Below are positions 24,464-36,589 of a stretch of DNA of 64,000 bases, in pieces. The DNA is from Sphagnum compactum. Its lineage: Eukaryota; Bryophyta; Sphagnopsida; Sphagnales. The notes below the pieces were generated by a model. It was not told the DNA's origin. It worked only from the letters and a program-made list of their open reading frames with translations, and ran no database searches. Location: positions 17,731,579 to 17,795,578 of the forward strand of contig OZ234500.1 of assembly GCA_965153455.1 (NCBI GenBank). Direction: 5' to 3'. The position numbers and the translations under genes were made by a program. Within the stretch, counting starts at the first letter, position 1; every line of letters starts with the position of its first letter.

Positions 24464-26800
24464 ATGTTGCAGGGGAATTTTTTCCACTGGTGGTCATGGA
24501 GACTCATTCGCTTAGGAGTTTATTTTTGTAGCTGGATGTTGTTAGTGAATCTGGTAGCATGTGCAGCAGATCGATCCGGAGGAGCAGGAGCAGGAACTGC
24601 TTCGATCTCGAGGTTGCTGCAAGTAGCTCCTGCTGCTGCGTTGCAGGGAAATACAAAGGTTACAGAATACTCGACGGCGTTGACGACGTCTTTCGCAGCT
24701 ATAAGTCCTTCTCCAGAAGCCGGGACGATCGACGATGGGCAGACTTGCCCTTTGAACTTCACGGCACTGGACAAGTTTCCATACATTGCGCAGCAGGCAG
24801 CAGATGAAGCTCTCGACAACGCGACGAGATGCTTGGCGTTGCGCAACGGGTTGTCAGTGGTGATGTCTGAGTACCTGAAAAATACGAACTTCTTCCTGGT
24901 GCCGGCAGAGACGGCACCTGCGTGTTTGCAAGCTTATGACGCGCAGCTCGCAAAGCAAGGCTTCATGACGAGTGCCACCACCTTAAGCAGCATGTGTGGC
25001 ATCTCTGCTTCGGACATAACTCGAGGCACTGACCATTGCGAGCACATACAGACTCTCGACGATTTCAAGAGATTGATTACGATGTCCGTCTCGGCGGCAA
25101 TCAATAACTCTTGTAGCGGAGTTCTCGGCTCGGGCAACTCGCGCTCCACTCTCTGCCCCGCTTGTATCTCCCAGATGCTCATGACGGCCACGGCTCTTGG
25201 GCAGCAAGCAAATGGAAGTAGTATTAGCAGTACTAGTGCCGGGTGCTACAACTATACGCTTCTTTACGTCGGAGCTTTTGTGCAGCCAGGAGGACCTCTA
25301 GATCCGACCGCAGTTGTCTGTCTCTGGAACATCCTTCCTGACCAAGTGAAAGGGATGCGAAGCTCGAAGGTAGTGCATGTGATCATCGGAGCAACAGCTG
25401 TGGTTGTCGTGAGCATGGGTGCGGCCGTAATCCTCTTCTTGCACTACAGACAAAGAGAGATCGCGAAGCAGACCGCGTATGTGAAGCAGACGACGCAGAT
25501 GGTGGAGTGTTCTTCCGTGAGCGCCGACTTCGCGATGGTGTGGTACAGTCTAGACGAGATGAAAGCCGCCACCCACAACTTCGCGACCGATACAATCGCT
25601 GGATCCGGCGCTTTCGCTAACGTCTATCGAGGAGTGCTGGAAGACGGCACTGAAATCGCTGTCAAAAGGTTCAAGAACTGCTCACCCAACGGCGATGCCG
25701 ACTTTATACGCGAGGTCGAAGCTCTCAGCAACGCACGACACAAGAATCTGGTCACTCTTCGCGGCTGCTGCATCGCGTCGAGCAGTAGTAGTACTGGCCA
25801 ATATGTCATGGGTGTGCCGGAAAACATCCATCAACGGATCATCGTCTGCGACTTCATGCAAAACGGGAGCTTGCACGATTTTCTTTTCAGATCGCCGCCA
25901 ACTGCTGCATCTCGTGAGCAGCTCCTGGAACAAATTTCCGCGAGCAGCAGCAATACTAAAATACTGGATTGGCCCACAAGACAAAAGATTGCAATCGACA
26001 TGGCGAGAGGAATAGACTATTTGCACTACAGAGCGCAACCTCAGATCCTCCACCGCGACATCAAATCCAGCAACATCTTGTTGGACTCGGATTTCAACGC
26101 ACGAGTATCGGATTTCGGACTCGCCAAGTTTACCCCCGATGGAATCACCCATTTGACCACCCGAGCTGCCGGCACCTTCGGCTACATTGCTCCCGAATAC
26201 GCACTCTACGGCCAACTCACGGAACGCAGCGATGTGTACAGCTTTGGTGTCGTCTTGCTGGAGCTTATAAGCGGCCGAAAAGCTTTGCTCCCTGGGCCGC
26301 CTGCCGCGACACCCACCACGACGATGACGACCACCACGAAGCCCACGACTACGGCAACAACAACGCAGGCGGCGGATGAGAACTCCGGCTTCACTTTGAT
26401 CACAGACTGGGCGAATTGTCTTGTAAAATCAGGAAACTGGATCGAAGTTCTAGACCCGAGGATGATGATGATGATGAACAAAAGCAACAACCCAAATATG
26501 TCTGATGATGAAGCTTCTTCTATAAACTACTTGGGAGATATGGAGAGGTTTGTGACCGTTGCTCTGCTGTGCGCGCATCCGCAGATTGCCTACAGGCCTA
26601 CCATCACTCAAGCTCTCCGGATCCTCGAAAATGCGCAGCATGAAGTGCCTGTGTTGCCTGACAGACCGATTCCTGTGACTCTAGAGAGAAGCAGAATCAA
26701 TGACGCCGTGGGTGGATCGTCCAATCTCTTCTCCACTTTGCAAGGGTTTCAGTCCTTTGCAACGGTCTCATCTCTTGGCAGCAGTTATATGGCCAGATAG
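24464..26800 (+). CDS. SPARK-domain receptor-like protein kinase (At1g11050-like), single exon
   Basis: The 778-residue protein has a hydrophobic signal segment at about 15-34. A cysteine-rich SPARK ectodomain spans about 95-290 (CPLNFTALDKF, RCLALRNGLS, CPACISQ; Cys 95, 123, 154, 178, 192, 217, 231, 234, 261, 286). One transmembrane helix lies at about 303-327, and a Ser/Thr kinase at about 376-725. Catalytic features are present: glycine loop GSGAFANV at 380-387 (third Gly replaced by Ala385), VAIK-type Lys401, alpha-C Glu417, HRDIKSSN at 530-537, DFG at 550-552 and APE at 576-578. It should therefore be an active plasma-membrane kinase. SPARK receptors include At1g11050 and arbuscular-symbiosis partners; the ligand here is unknown. 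Oddities are a Thr-rich insertion at 614-635 where other kinases have a short loop, Ser runs near 439-444, and much higher GC than its flanks. The first in-frame ATG places the signal segment sensibly. Confidence 0.93.
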   Translation: MLQGNFFHWWSWRLIRLGVYFCSWMLLVNLVACAADRSGGAGAGTASISRLLQVAPAAALQGNTKVTEYSTALTTSFAAISPSPEAGTIDDGQTCPLNFTALDKFPYIAQQAADEALDNATRCLALRNGLSVVMSEYLKNTNFFLVPAETAPACLQAYDAQLAKQGFMTSATTLSSMCGISASDITRGTDHCEHIQTLDDFKRLITMSVSAAINNSCSGVLGSGNSRSTLCPACISQMLMTATALGQQANGSSISSTSAGCYNYTLLYVGAFVQPGGPLDPTAVVCLWNILPDQVKGMRSSKVVHVIIGATAVVVVSMGAAVILFLHYRQREIAKQTAYVKQTTQMVECSSVSADFAMVWYSLDEMKAATHNFATDTIAGSGAFANVYRGVLEDGTEIAVKRFKNCSPNGDADFIREVEALSNARHKNLVTLRGCCIASSSSSTGQYVMGVPENIHQRIIVCDFMQNGSLHDFLFRSPPTAASREQLLEQISASSSNTKILDWPTRQKIAIDMARGIDYLHYRAQPQILHRDIKSSNILLDSDFNARVSDFGLAKFTPDGITHLTTRAAGTFGYIAPEYALYGQLTERSDVYSFGVVLLELISGRKALLPGPPAATPTTTMTTTTKPTTTATTTQAADENSGFTLITDWANCLVKSGNWIEVLDPRMMMMMNKSNNPNMSDDEASSINYLGDMERFVTVALLCAHPQIAYRPTITQALRILENAQHEVPVLPDRPIPVTLERSRINDAVGGSSNLFSTLQGFQSFATVSSLGSSYMAR

Positions 26801-26850
26801 CTTTGCTTTGCTTGCTTGCTTGCTAGCTAGCTACTAGTGCTCATATCACA

Positions 26851-27193
26851 TGTGCTCCTCCTCCTCCTCCTCCTGCATACTGCATCGAAGATCTTCTTCT
26901 TCTTCTTGCATCCTGTTGCAGTGAGCTTCTTGCAAACAATGTACGAAAATTCTATGTAACTGTGCTCCAGCTCCTCCTCCTCCTCCTCCTGCATACTGCA
27001 TCGAAGATCTTCTTCTTCCTGCATCTGGTTGCTCTGAGCTTTTTGCAAACAATGTACGAAAATTCTATGTAACTGTGCTCCGGCTCCTCCTCCTCCTCCT
27101 GTATACTGCGTCGATGATCTTCTTCGTCTTCTTCTTCTCCTTCCTGCATCCTGTTGCTGGGAGCTTCTTGCAAACAATGTAAGAAAATTCTTG
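26851..27193. repeat. Tandem array T1: three 110-120-bp copies after the kinase stop
   Basis: Copies begin at 26851, 26961 and 27074 with TGTGCTCC, followed by a (CTC)n run, GCATACTGCATCGA, a (CTT)n run, GCATCCTGTTGC, and GCAAACAATGTACGAAAATTC. They start 51 bases after the kinase stop codon, so they probably lie in its 3'UTR. Copy length differs mainly in the triplet runs, typical of slippage. Confidence 0.9.
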
Positions 27194-27234
27194 TAGATTG
27201 TGAAAAAATCACATAATTTTTATTTTGTTTTGGG

Positions 27235-27517
27235 GGAAGAAGATCAGATTTCTTTTGAAAGATTTATTGGCGAATTTCTTGGAAGGAGATCAAATTGCAC
27301 TTTGGAAAGCTTTATTAGGAGATTTTTGGGGAAGAAGATTAGATTGCTTTGGGAAAGCTTTACTAGCAATTTTTTTGCAGAAGAAGATTAGATCACTTTC
27401 CAAAGCTTTATAAGCAAATTTTTTGGAAGAAGATGAGATTGCTTTTGAAAGCCTTCTTAGCAAACTTTTGGGAAGAAGATCAGATCTTGCTTGAAAGCTT
27501 TATTAGCAATTTTTTTG
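27235..27517. repeat. Tandem array T2: about six copies of a 46-49-bp unit
   Basis: The unit GGAAGAAGATCAGATTGC, then TTTGAAAGCTTTATTAGC, then AAATTTTTTG recurs with starts near 27235, 27282, 27331, 27380, 27426 and 27472. It directly follows array T1 but has an unrelated unit. Confidence 0.85.
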
Positions 27518-27537
27518 GTGGAAACAGGGCTTTGGTT

Positions 27538-27760
27538 ACAAATTAGTGTTGTAGAATTACTTGAGAGATCAAGTGGAATTTGGTTTCTGATTAGTGTGAT
27601 AAAATTGCACAAGATCAAGAGGAATTGTGTTATGGATTAGTACAATAAAATTACACAAGATCAAGTGGAATTGATTGGCTACAAATTAGTGTTCTAGAAT
27701 CGCAAGAGATCCAAGTGGAATTTGGTTCCAGATTAGTGTGATAAAATTGCACAAGATTGT
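27538..27760. repeat. Tandem array T3: about five copies of a 46-50-bp unit
   Basis: The words ATTAGTGTGATAAAATTGCA and AGATCAAGTGGAATT recur with starts near 27540, 27589, 27635, 27683 and 27733. Alternate copies resemble each other more closely (TGTTGTAGAATT and TGTTCTAGAATC against GTGATAAAATT), hinting at a two-unit higher-order repeat. Confidence 0.8.
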
Positions 27761-30700
27761 GAATGTTCAAATAAGTTTATTTTTTAATTTTTCATGATCA
27801 CAACATCTTGTTATTATATACATTACCTTTATTTTTTTCTTCATTTTTTGATTATTTTCAACACTTTTTACATATTGTGTGAGGTACTTTTGAATGATTT
27901 CTCAGTGAGAGATGCATTTGAAAAGTGAAAAAGCTCATACCTTAAGTACTACTGCAATGGACAACAATGAAGGATTAAAAAAGAAAAAAAAAATTCCATT
28001 GGGCACATTTCTTGTAGTCAATTTACGAAAATAAAACCTTCAAAGATGTTCATTTTGTCATAAGATTTTTAATCAACACAAAAGTAATGATAGGCAAATC
28101 AAAAGCATTATCATAAAGCCAGAGATTGGTGGAATGTCTAGTACATTTTACTGGAAAACTTTGTAGATGAAGTAATCCAATACAATTGATGTGATCATGT
28201 TTCTAGGGGCAATGTTTTATTGAACTTTTATTTTTCTTTTCCCCCCCCCCTCCCCCCAAATCCTTTAAGTGGATTAAATTTCTAACAATGAGTTTGTATA
28301 TATTTGACCATAATCAATTTTTGGACAAGGTTCCACAAGCCCTGTCCTTCATATGCAGATATGTCAAAGAAGATATGAAGACATGCTAAATTTCAGCCAC
28401 ATTGAGAACATTGTATGTTGTGTAGTTGGAAAATCACCAAAAAGATTACCCATTTTGGTTGAAGGAATAAGTATGTTGAAATTGGCTCTCACATTGAAAT
28501 GATTCTCATTGTGGGTTTATAGTAAATGTACCTCTAACAATCCATTGAATAATGTAATGTATGAATCAATTCGACTTTTATATTGATTATGCAACTTTCT
28601 TATAATAAACATGAACACGCATTATGCACATCCAATAAACATGATGCACCTCATAATTTGCATGCAACTTCAACATCCACTCCACAATTTTGATTGAAAC
28701 TTTGAAGGATATATACTCAAACATCACTCAAAGATGGTATGATATTGAAAAACACTTTAAATCTTAGTAATAGATACCTATGATGCACGCTACTAGGTCT
28801 TTTGTAGCTTGAACTTTTGTGACCAAACAGCAGGTCACCACACTGGTGTGAACACAACATGTTTTTGAGGTTTGATTTTGTTTTATTAGCCGTCATTATT
28901 TTTGCTGCGGGAATCTCTCCATTACTGCTGCATGGAATGCATGGGGAGGTCTCTCTCTGGGTGTGTGTGATATGAAGTATAGGAAGGAGGCGACGCGAAT
29001 GATGGTGAGGAGTGGAGCTGCATTGATGAGGGGAAGTGGAAGGAACGACGGCGGACAGAGTGGGAGGGAAGATGAAATGGTAAGGAGGGAGCTTTGGAGG
29101 AGGAGACTAGCAGAGGAGTGGAGCTGGAAAAAAAAAAAAAGTTTTGGTCTTGCTTGGTGTGTAATGGGTAGTAGATTACTGCCGAATGTGGTGGACGGAG
29201 TCAGAGATGCATAGACAGATAGGTGTGAAGGTCTGTTTCAGGAATAACTTGGCTGGTTGTTGAAATTCTCCGCTGCGCCAACAACTTAGCCAAGTAGATG
29301 TGAATGCACTTATGAAAGGTTGGTGCCGAGGTATGATGAAGAACTGAGGGATCCAAGCCTTAGAATGGGGGGGGGAAGGGGCATATTGACGAGAGTGAGC
29401 ATCTGGGATGGGGAACTTGGGTTGCAGTATCGTGCATTGGTGTTGTCAGCTATTGTCTGAGTGAGTAACAGGGTGGGATTTGAAACCAGGTCTGCTGATC
29501 GTCTTTGCATGAAAATCAGTCCCTTTGAGAAGCACTAGTAAGCTTAGTTTCTGCTGTTCCGAATCAGAGGTTTCAGAATGCATTTGGACCCGAGAGTGTC
29601 CGGGTCATAGGTTTTTCAATCAAGAAGAGTGAAGTAAAGTTGTATTGTTGCATTCTGTGGGAAAACGGGTTAGAGGCTCAATGGATCGAGTGAGCACTGA
29701 GAGCTCTGACCTCAAAGGCTATACCTCAATAGGAGTCTGATCTTTGATGAATATCCTGAAGTCAGGAAGCTTGTACTCTCTGGCCGTTTTTGTGAAGGCA
29801 AGGTGTGAGTTCTAGGTTCTGCAATTAGCTCTGCCGAACTGTATGAATATAAGCAGTGTCTATTTAAAGATCAGCGAATGTATACAGGAATATTTTGTGA
29901 CGAAGAATGAGAGAAAAGATCAGGGGTTGTGGTTTGTCTCAGAATCTCAGAAAAAACAACTCTCTGTAGGCCATACAGGTCGTCAGGTTGGTTGTTTTGT
30001 CTTCCACCCTCTTTTTTTGGTCACACCTTGTTTCTACTTTCAACAAGTTACATGTCTGAGGACATATAGGTGGTATGTTGGGGGTGGTGTGACCCAGCAC
30101 CCACTAATGCATTAGTTGGAGAAAACCTGTAGCCCAACTCAGCCCCCATTAGGGTTTGGGTGGGTTTTGAAGAAAAACTTAGATTTTATTTTTTTCATGT
30201 TTTTTTCCCTCCTTTTGTCCTTGTTCCTCATCTTCCCTTTTCTTTTTTTGCCCTTTATGGAACAAGTTCTTTGAGTTACTTGTTGCCTTTTTTTTCTATT
30301 TGTTTTGTGATGGAGCCCATTGGAGTGTTTTTAGTGTTAAGGGGTGCTAGGGAGCCACCATCACCCATTTTTTGCCATTGTCGCCCCTCCTCCACCATCA
30401 TCACCCCTTCTCCAAGCTTCAACAAATTTTTATGTAAGTCTCATTCTTAAGCATTTTTTTTATATAAAAAAGATCATGTAATCCTCAACTATAGATGGCG
30501 ACAACAACTTTGTAGCTTGTTGTCATCATCGCCTTTTGTTTTTCAAAGAAGAAGGAAAAGAAGAAGAAGAAATAAGAAGGGAAAAAACTAGAGAAGAAGG
30601 AAAAAAACCTTTTCTTTTGTGGTGCGGATTTTTTTATTTGCTTGTTGCCAAAAACTAAGCTTTTTTGGTGGTGCATGTTTGGAAAGCTAGAAGGGATTGA

Positions 30701-32392
30701 TGAAATGAAATTAAGGTTCAAGCCTAAAAATAAGCTCATACAAGCCAAACATTTATCACAACAAAATGGTAGAGCTTCTTATAATTCTTCCCTTTAGTTT
30801 TTAAAAGAGACCTTTCATGCTATGGAAATGGTATGATGTTTTGTGTTGCCCATATTTTTATTAATTGAAAACACTTCTTTTCACATCTTTTTATCAATCA
30901 TGAAATTCTACATAGTTGGTCATTTTTTCTATTCACACATGATATGTTCCTTTTGTATTTTAACGTCTCTAAAAATGATCATATGAACTTGCGTAGGTGT
31001 GAAGTAAGGTGTACCACTTGTCTTTTCTTGCATATTTTTAAATTCTTATAGGCCTTTTTTCAATCATGGGGTTTTCATCACTTTGGCTTATAATATGCTC
31101 TTTTTTTCTCATTTCATTTTATTTGTTTTGTTGCTTAATTTTCAGTTTTGATAAAATGATCATTTAGGTTTCTTTCCATATTTTTCATAAACAAGTTAGG
31201 AAGGGAATTAAAGAAAAATCCCATATGCAAGTTATATGTCTTAATATTTTTTTGTGGAATGTGAAGTGTATGCATGTAGGTTCCTCTTCATGAAGGTGGA
31301 ATGTTGTTAGTGTACATAAATTCAATATGGGCTCTAAAATATCCATCACACTTAAAACAATGCATACATAAATGGTTGAAGAATGTAATGTTTAGTGTGA
31401 TTGCATTTTTATAATGCAATAAAATAATTTGGATACAAGAAATATGCATGGTCATCGATTTCCATGAATCCAAAATGATTCATGGATGGTACATGCACTT
31501 GTACCACCTATTTATGCCCCTCTTCTTTTATTTGGTTTAGGTTTTTTCAAAGTGCCCATCCTAATTGTGGGACTATTAAAGATAAGTTTTTTGCAATTGT
31601 GGTTTGTCTCTAGTTACAACATCACCACATCTATACCTACTGACATGTGAAGAATAGCAAAGGCAAAAGTAATCTGTTGTCAAGGGCATGGGATGGGCAA
31701 TGTGGACTATAGTTCTAAAGAGGGTTTTTCCCTTAATAGGGATTAGGAAGTGGGTAGGATTGTATGTAGTGGACATTTTTTAACATAATTTTATAGACTT
31801 GACAATCTCCATCCACCTGTTGTGTACTAAGATTTGCATTTGAAGACATCATTTCTTATGACATTTGGATATATGTAAAACAATTTTGATTTTTGATAAA
31901 CCTTTTTGTTCTAGGCTCAAAATCATCTTCTATTATAATTTTACATTTGCATTGTTAAAGTTCAATGTTCTTAAACAATACCTAATATTTGTAATATTTT
32001 CCTGATGTAGAAAAAAAATTGCATATGGGTCACAAAATATTCACTAACATTTTATCAAAAAATTGCAATAACTATATATAGGTCACAAAATAGGTGTTGA
32101 TATATTGGGGTATTATTATCCTTCCAAAGCCTAATTTGAAGGGACAAGAGTTTTACATTTTGGGACTATGAACTAGGTCATTTTCATTGAAATCCATGTG
32201 TAGGTATTATAAAGGATGAAACTGTTACTTTAATATAATACATGCATGTGGGTCATGAAAATAAATTTTGGTTTTGAGAACTTCAAACCATTTTAAATAT
32301 GTTGGTTTAAGGTTGATGTAATATTACATTCTTGGATTAAATTGTCACCCAATTACTTTTAACCAACACCATGTGATTTTCATAGTTTCCCA
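27761..32392. other. Mostly AT-rich intergenic DNA with one coding-like island
   Basis: Apart from the island at about 29300-30000, no gene is recognised. Homopolymer-rich patches occur at 28243-28258 (C), 29132-29142 (A) and 30540-30615 (A/G). Minus-strand frames around 30485-30748 arise from that purine tract. Confidence 0.5.
29300..30000 (+). pseudogene. Unidentified coding-like relic
   Basis: Base composition is more balanced than around it and short frames read like protein: YERLVPRYDEELRDPSLRM (about 29312-29368), then ILTRVSIWDGELGLQYRALV, later FGPESVRVIGFSIKKSEVKL, and EYPEVRKLVLSGRFCEGKV near 29750-29805. Stops and shifts separate them. I do not recognise the family. It may be a decayed gene or transposon ORF; boundaries are approximate. 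Confidence 0.35.
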
Positions 32393-32456
32393 TAGTCATC
32401 AAAATTGATGTGACACCCATTTTGTGTCAGGCATCACGTCGACATCCGTCTTGACA
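32393..32456 (+). repeat. Left member of a 64/68-bp inverted repeat (partner 37603-37670)
   Basis: The stretch containing CATTTTGTGTCAGG and ending GTCTTGACA matches the reverse complement of 37603-37670, most differences being C/T or G/A transitions. The right copy starts TAGGGTTGTCA when read inward; the left starts TAGTCATCA. It may be a diverged end of a related or larger element, since no target duplication was found for this pairing. Confidence 0.65.
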
Positions 32457-33650
32457 CGTTAATTGCATATGTCAAGATTGATGTCAAAAAAATTGTCCTT
32501 ACATTTGACCTACGCCCATTACATATAACAATTGAAAATAGATCACAACAACACATTATCGATTTTTTGATCAATTAAAGAAACAACTATTGTCCTTTTT
32601 TACTACAACTATAACTACTTAGTTACAAAAATCACCATGTAGTTGCAAAGGCCATTAAAATGTCATGTGATGTAATGGTTTTGCAACTATAGTTAGTATG
32701 ACGACTAGTGGGTTTTTTGGGATAGATATTATTATTCTTGAAATTATAATAATATGCTTTAAATAATTAAAATTAGTTAATTAAAAATACCTTGACTTTT
32801 GTGATTAAAATAACGACTTTTAGTTCACAACATGATGATGTGGCATTCATGGTAATAAGATATTTGACTATTAGTCAACATGATGATTCATACACTACTT
32901 TGGATAAAATGAAACATTTATTGGTCGGTCATTATGTTAAAAGTGATGTTTAATCTTTTAATGTAGCTCTTTGCATCAAGATGCAACTCCAAAAACTTTA
33001 CCCTCATTACAACAAATTCTGTCCTCTGAACTAGACATAAAATGATTATTGTTTTTTTCAATTACGTTTATAACTACTTAATCATAACAATCACTAAGTG
33101 ATGGCAAAAGACATTAACATGTCACATGGTTTTGTAACTGTAGTCATATGAAAACTTGTTGGTTATTTTGGTAAATTATCATATTATTTTTCAAATTTTG
33201 TTCATTAATTAATTAGTTGCAAGAACCATTCACCTTTGTCACTAATAATGACTCAATTTCCCATGATGATGAAATGGTATGTTATATGCCAACAAGATGA
33301 TGTGGTCCTATTTGTTAACATCATGATTCATGTCATTAATTTGATGAATTAATCTCATCTACTAACTAGTTGAAAATATTGTTGTCCTTTGCGATTATAA
33401 ATGACTTGGTCTTCCATGTGACATGCCATGATGGCAATCAGGTGTCACAAATTTTCATGGCAATCCATGATTTTTTGTGACACCATAAGTTTTTGTGTGT
33501 TTTGAATTTATGGCACCAATATTTGTCATGGCATGCCATAATTTTTTATGTGCTATGAGGTTTTTGAAGTCATGAATTCACATGCATGTGTATGTGTACT
33601 AAACAATATATTGTCAACTTATAATTATAATTACAATAGTAATAAACATT
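32457..33650. other. AT-rich DNA with nested palindromes
   Basis: No gene. At 33441-33484 a perfect 11-base stem GGTGTCACAAA / TTTGTGACACC encloses a second palindrome TCATGGcaatCCATGA. The GTGACACC word also occurs in the inverted repeat at 32.4 and 37.6 kb, suggesting common origin. The stretch around 32600-33400 contains several similar blocks built on ATGATGAT and GTTGCAA words, likely old repeats. Confidence 0.5.
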
Positions 33651-34530
33651 TTGAAAAAGGTGACACATAACTCCAAGTTGACTTTTTAACACACTAACTT
33701 AGATTAACATACCTATTAAATTAACCTATGTATGTAGGCTATTTTATAAAAACCTATTTCGTAATATATGCTACCTTGTAAGTTACTTAACTAGACATAA
33801 AAACTTTATTACATCTAGTATATTTAAATATACTTAGAATAACCCTACTAATACGTTAACCTAGGTAGGCTTGTGTAAGTTCCTAACTTTAGGTTTTTTG
33901 CCAAGTCAACTTAGTTAGCCTCATTATAAAATATTTGATCAAGTTTTAACCACCTCAAGTTTGTGCGATTATGATGCAATTAGATGTGACATAATTATCC
34001 TAAATTATTATTTTTTAAAACTTAATAATGCCTAAATTAATCTAGCCTAGGTTAGTAAATAATGTAGGTTGACAAACTAATTCATTTAAAGTCAACCTGA
34101 GGAGGTCTAATTTTAGGCTAAGTTGGTAGGTAGTAGATATGTTGACCTAGGTCAACCTAGGATGGCCAAGGTTAATTCAAGGCAAATGTTTTTGAGTTTT
34201 ATAATTTTGTGTTGAATATAATTAGTATTAAAAAATGTGGTAATGCAATGGATGAAGATTTGAACCCCAAAGTGAAAATGAAGGGTTCAAATCCTCACTT
34301 TTACAACCTATGATACCTAGGCCACTTGGCTGAAGTTAGGTAACTTAATCTAGGCTTTTTGGGCTAGAGTTCAACGTTTGTTTTAATCTAAGCCACCTAA
34401 CATAGGTTGTTAACCTAGTTAGGCTAAATTAAGTTAACTTTTAGTTAGGCAAGTTAGGCTAGGTTGTTTAACTTAGTTAAATTAGGCTAGGTTGACTATG
34501 CTAATTACATGGGTTAAACTAGGTTAACTT
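33650..34530. repeat. Degenerate GTTAACCTAGG-rich low-order repeat block
   Basis: The words TTAGGCTAGGTT, CCTAGGTTAAC, AACCTAGG and TTAACCTA recur on both strands, densest at 33700-33900, 34010-34170 and 34310-34530. They are self-complementary, so the block is full of short palindromes. No coding potential. A short stem GATTTGAACCC / GGGTTCAAATC sits within it at 34257-34293. Confidence 0.7.
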
Positions 34531-36589
34531 TTGGTCATGTGTAATGACTCATAACGTGTTTATAAATTTTTGACACATGTCATCCATCCATCAAGGTATC
34601 TTTTGTAACATTTAGTTGAATACAATAACTAAGTTAAGATGGCGTACACTTTTCATGCCATACCAAGGTTAATGATGACATGGAATTTCATTGTTATAAG
34701 AAAATTAAAAAATCCTAATCATTAAAACGATTGGGCTTTGCAATTGAACGTCCCTAATGATTAAATGGGTTAATGATATGGGTTTAACAACTCACTAATC
34801 ACTAGTCACATATGTCTTTCCCAACTAGTATGTAATTGTAAAAGTTAATTACAAAACCCAAAATGTGTTATGGATTCAATCGCCACAAGATTGGCAATCG
34901 AAATTTTTCAATTGCCATTCTTGTTGCCAGGGTTGTCACCGCGTTCGTACGTCTGTCACGACATGATGGATGCATTTAAATGCAAATGCACCCCCTACGT
35001 CACGTTAGTATAGCGTCAACGAAGGAATTTCCAATCACCAATGCCGTGGGGATCAAAAAAAATTAGTCGCCCTTTTATGTGGCAACCGAAATTTTTCGAT
35101 CACCACAAAAAAGGGGGGGGGGGGTTATATGTGTTAAAGTTTTTTGGAAAGTCTTTAACGAAGGCTTTTCAAAAAATATGACATGCCCCTATTTTTGGCA
35201 ATTGAAAATTTTAATCACCATCAAACAATGTTCGTATGGCGAATGGCAACTGAAATTTTTCAATTGCCATGCAACACACCTTCACCATTGAATGAAAATT
35301 GAAATTGGGTGTGGACCTATGCTATCATTTTGGAAAAACAAAAAAAAATCAGCCTTTATTTTCCCTTTTGGGCTGAAAATTTTTGCTTGACATTTGATGG
35401 TGTGGTGTGTCGGATGGCAACTGAAATTTTTAGGTCACCATCCAATCGTGAGGGTATGTAAAATGGCGACCAAATTTTTTTAATTGCCATCTAACACTTG
35501 CCCATTGTCTGATGGTAACCAAATTTTTTCGGTCACCAAGAAAAGAGGGCATGTCACATGTTTTTGGAAAGCCCTCGACGAGGGCTTTCGATAAAAATGC
35601 CACAAGCCAACCTTTTGTGGCAATCAAATTTTTTTTTGTTGCCATAGTCACTAAAGGGAAGGCGACCAAATTCTTTCTATCATCATTTGACACACTCGCA
35701 CGAGATGGCAACTAATTTTTTTTCAATCACCCACAAGGGCATGGTGGGTATGATTTTTTTTCTTCCAAAAATGATATTACATGCACCCACTTCCTCTTTT
35801 GGGGACTAAAAAGTTTCAGAACTACCATCTAACATACCTCATCCGTCAAATGGTGACCAAAAGGGGTGGGGCCAAAGGGGTGGAGCCCATGTACTCATTT
35901 TGGGAAAAAATAAATAAATTTAAGCCTCATTTTCCCTCCCTGGCAATTGAAGAATTATGGTCACCATCCAATGGTGTGGGTGTGTTGGATGGTGACCAAA
36001 AGTTTTCAATTGCCACAAATGGGGCCGAATGATTTTTTTTAGTCGCCCATCCTTGTGGTGATTAAATTTTTTAAATTTCCACAAGGGGGCGATCAAAATG
36101 GGAAAAGGTGTGGGGACCAAAAAATTTCAATTGCCGTCCTAACATCACTATTTTTCAGATGGTGATGAATTTTTTTCGGTTGCCACAAAAGGGGGGTTGT
36201 CATATGTTTTTAAAAAGCTTTCATCAAGAGGTTTTTAAAAACATGTGGCATGTCCCCGTGTTTTGGTGACAAAAAACTTCGGTTACCATCTGAGAAATTG
36301 TAACGATTGGATGGTGACCATTTTTTTTATAAGTCACCCATCCCTATGGGTGACCGAAACAAGCAAAAAAGGGTTTGTCATATTCCCCCTTTTTTAATCT
36401 CCATCTAACGATGACGATCGAATTTGATTGCAACCAAAATGGTTTTGGTTGCCATTTGATGGTGGTGACCAAATCCATTTTGTTCGTTAACCAAAGATGG
36501 TGATCAAATTTGGTGGCAACTGAATCCATTTGGTCACCATTCGATGAGGCCGAACAAATTCAACCAAGGCGAACAAATTCAGTTGCCAT

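Noticed and set aside
25682-26215. 177-codon minus-strand frame
   Set aside because: It lies wholly inside the receptor-kinase exon and has no motif; a shadow frame caused by the high GC of the real gene.
26827-27212. Glu/Arg-rich minus-strand frames
   Set aside because: They translate the CTC/CTT tandem repeats of array T1.
26820-27780. CRISPR-like array
   Set aside because: The repeats are head-to-tail tandem units without unique spacers, in a plant nuclear context.
34257-34293. tRNA-like GGTTCAAATCC word in a short stem
   Set aside because: It resembles a T-arm/B-box, but no acceptor stem, D-arm or anticodon arm can be built around it.
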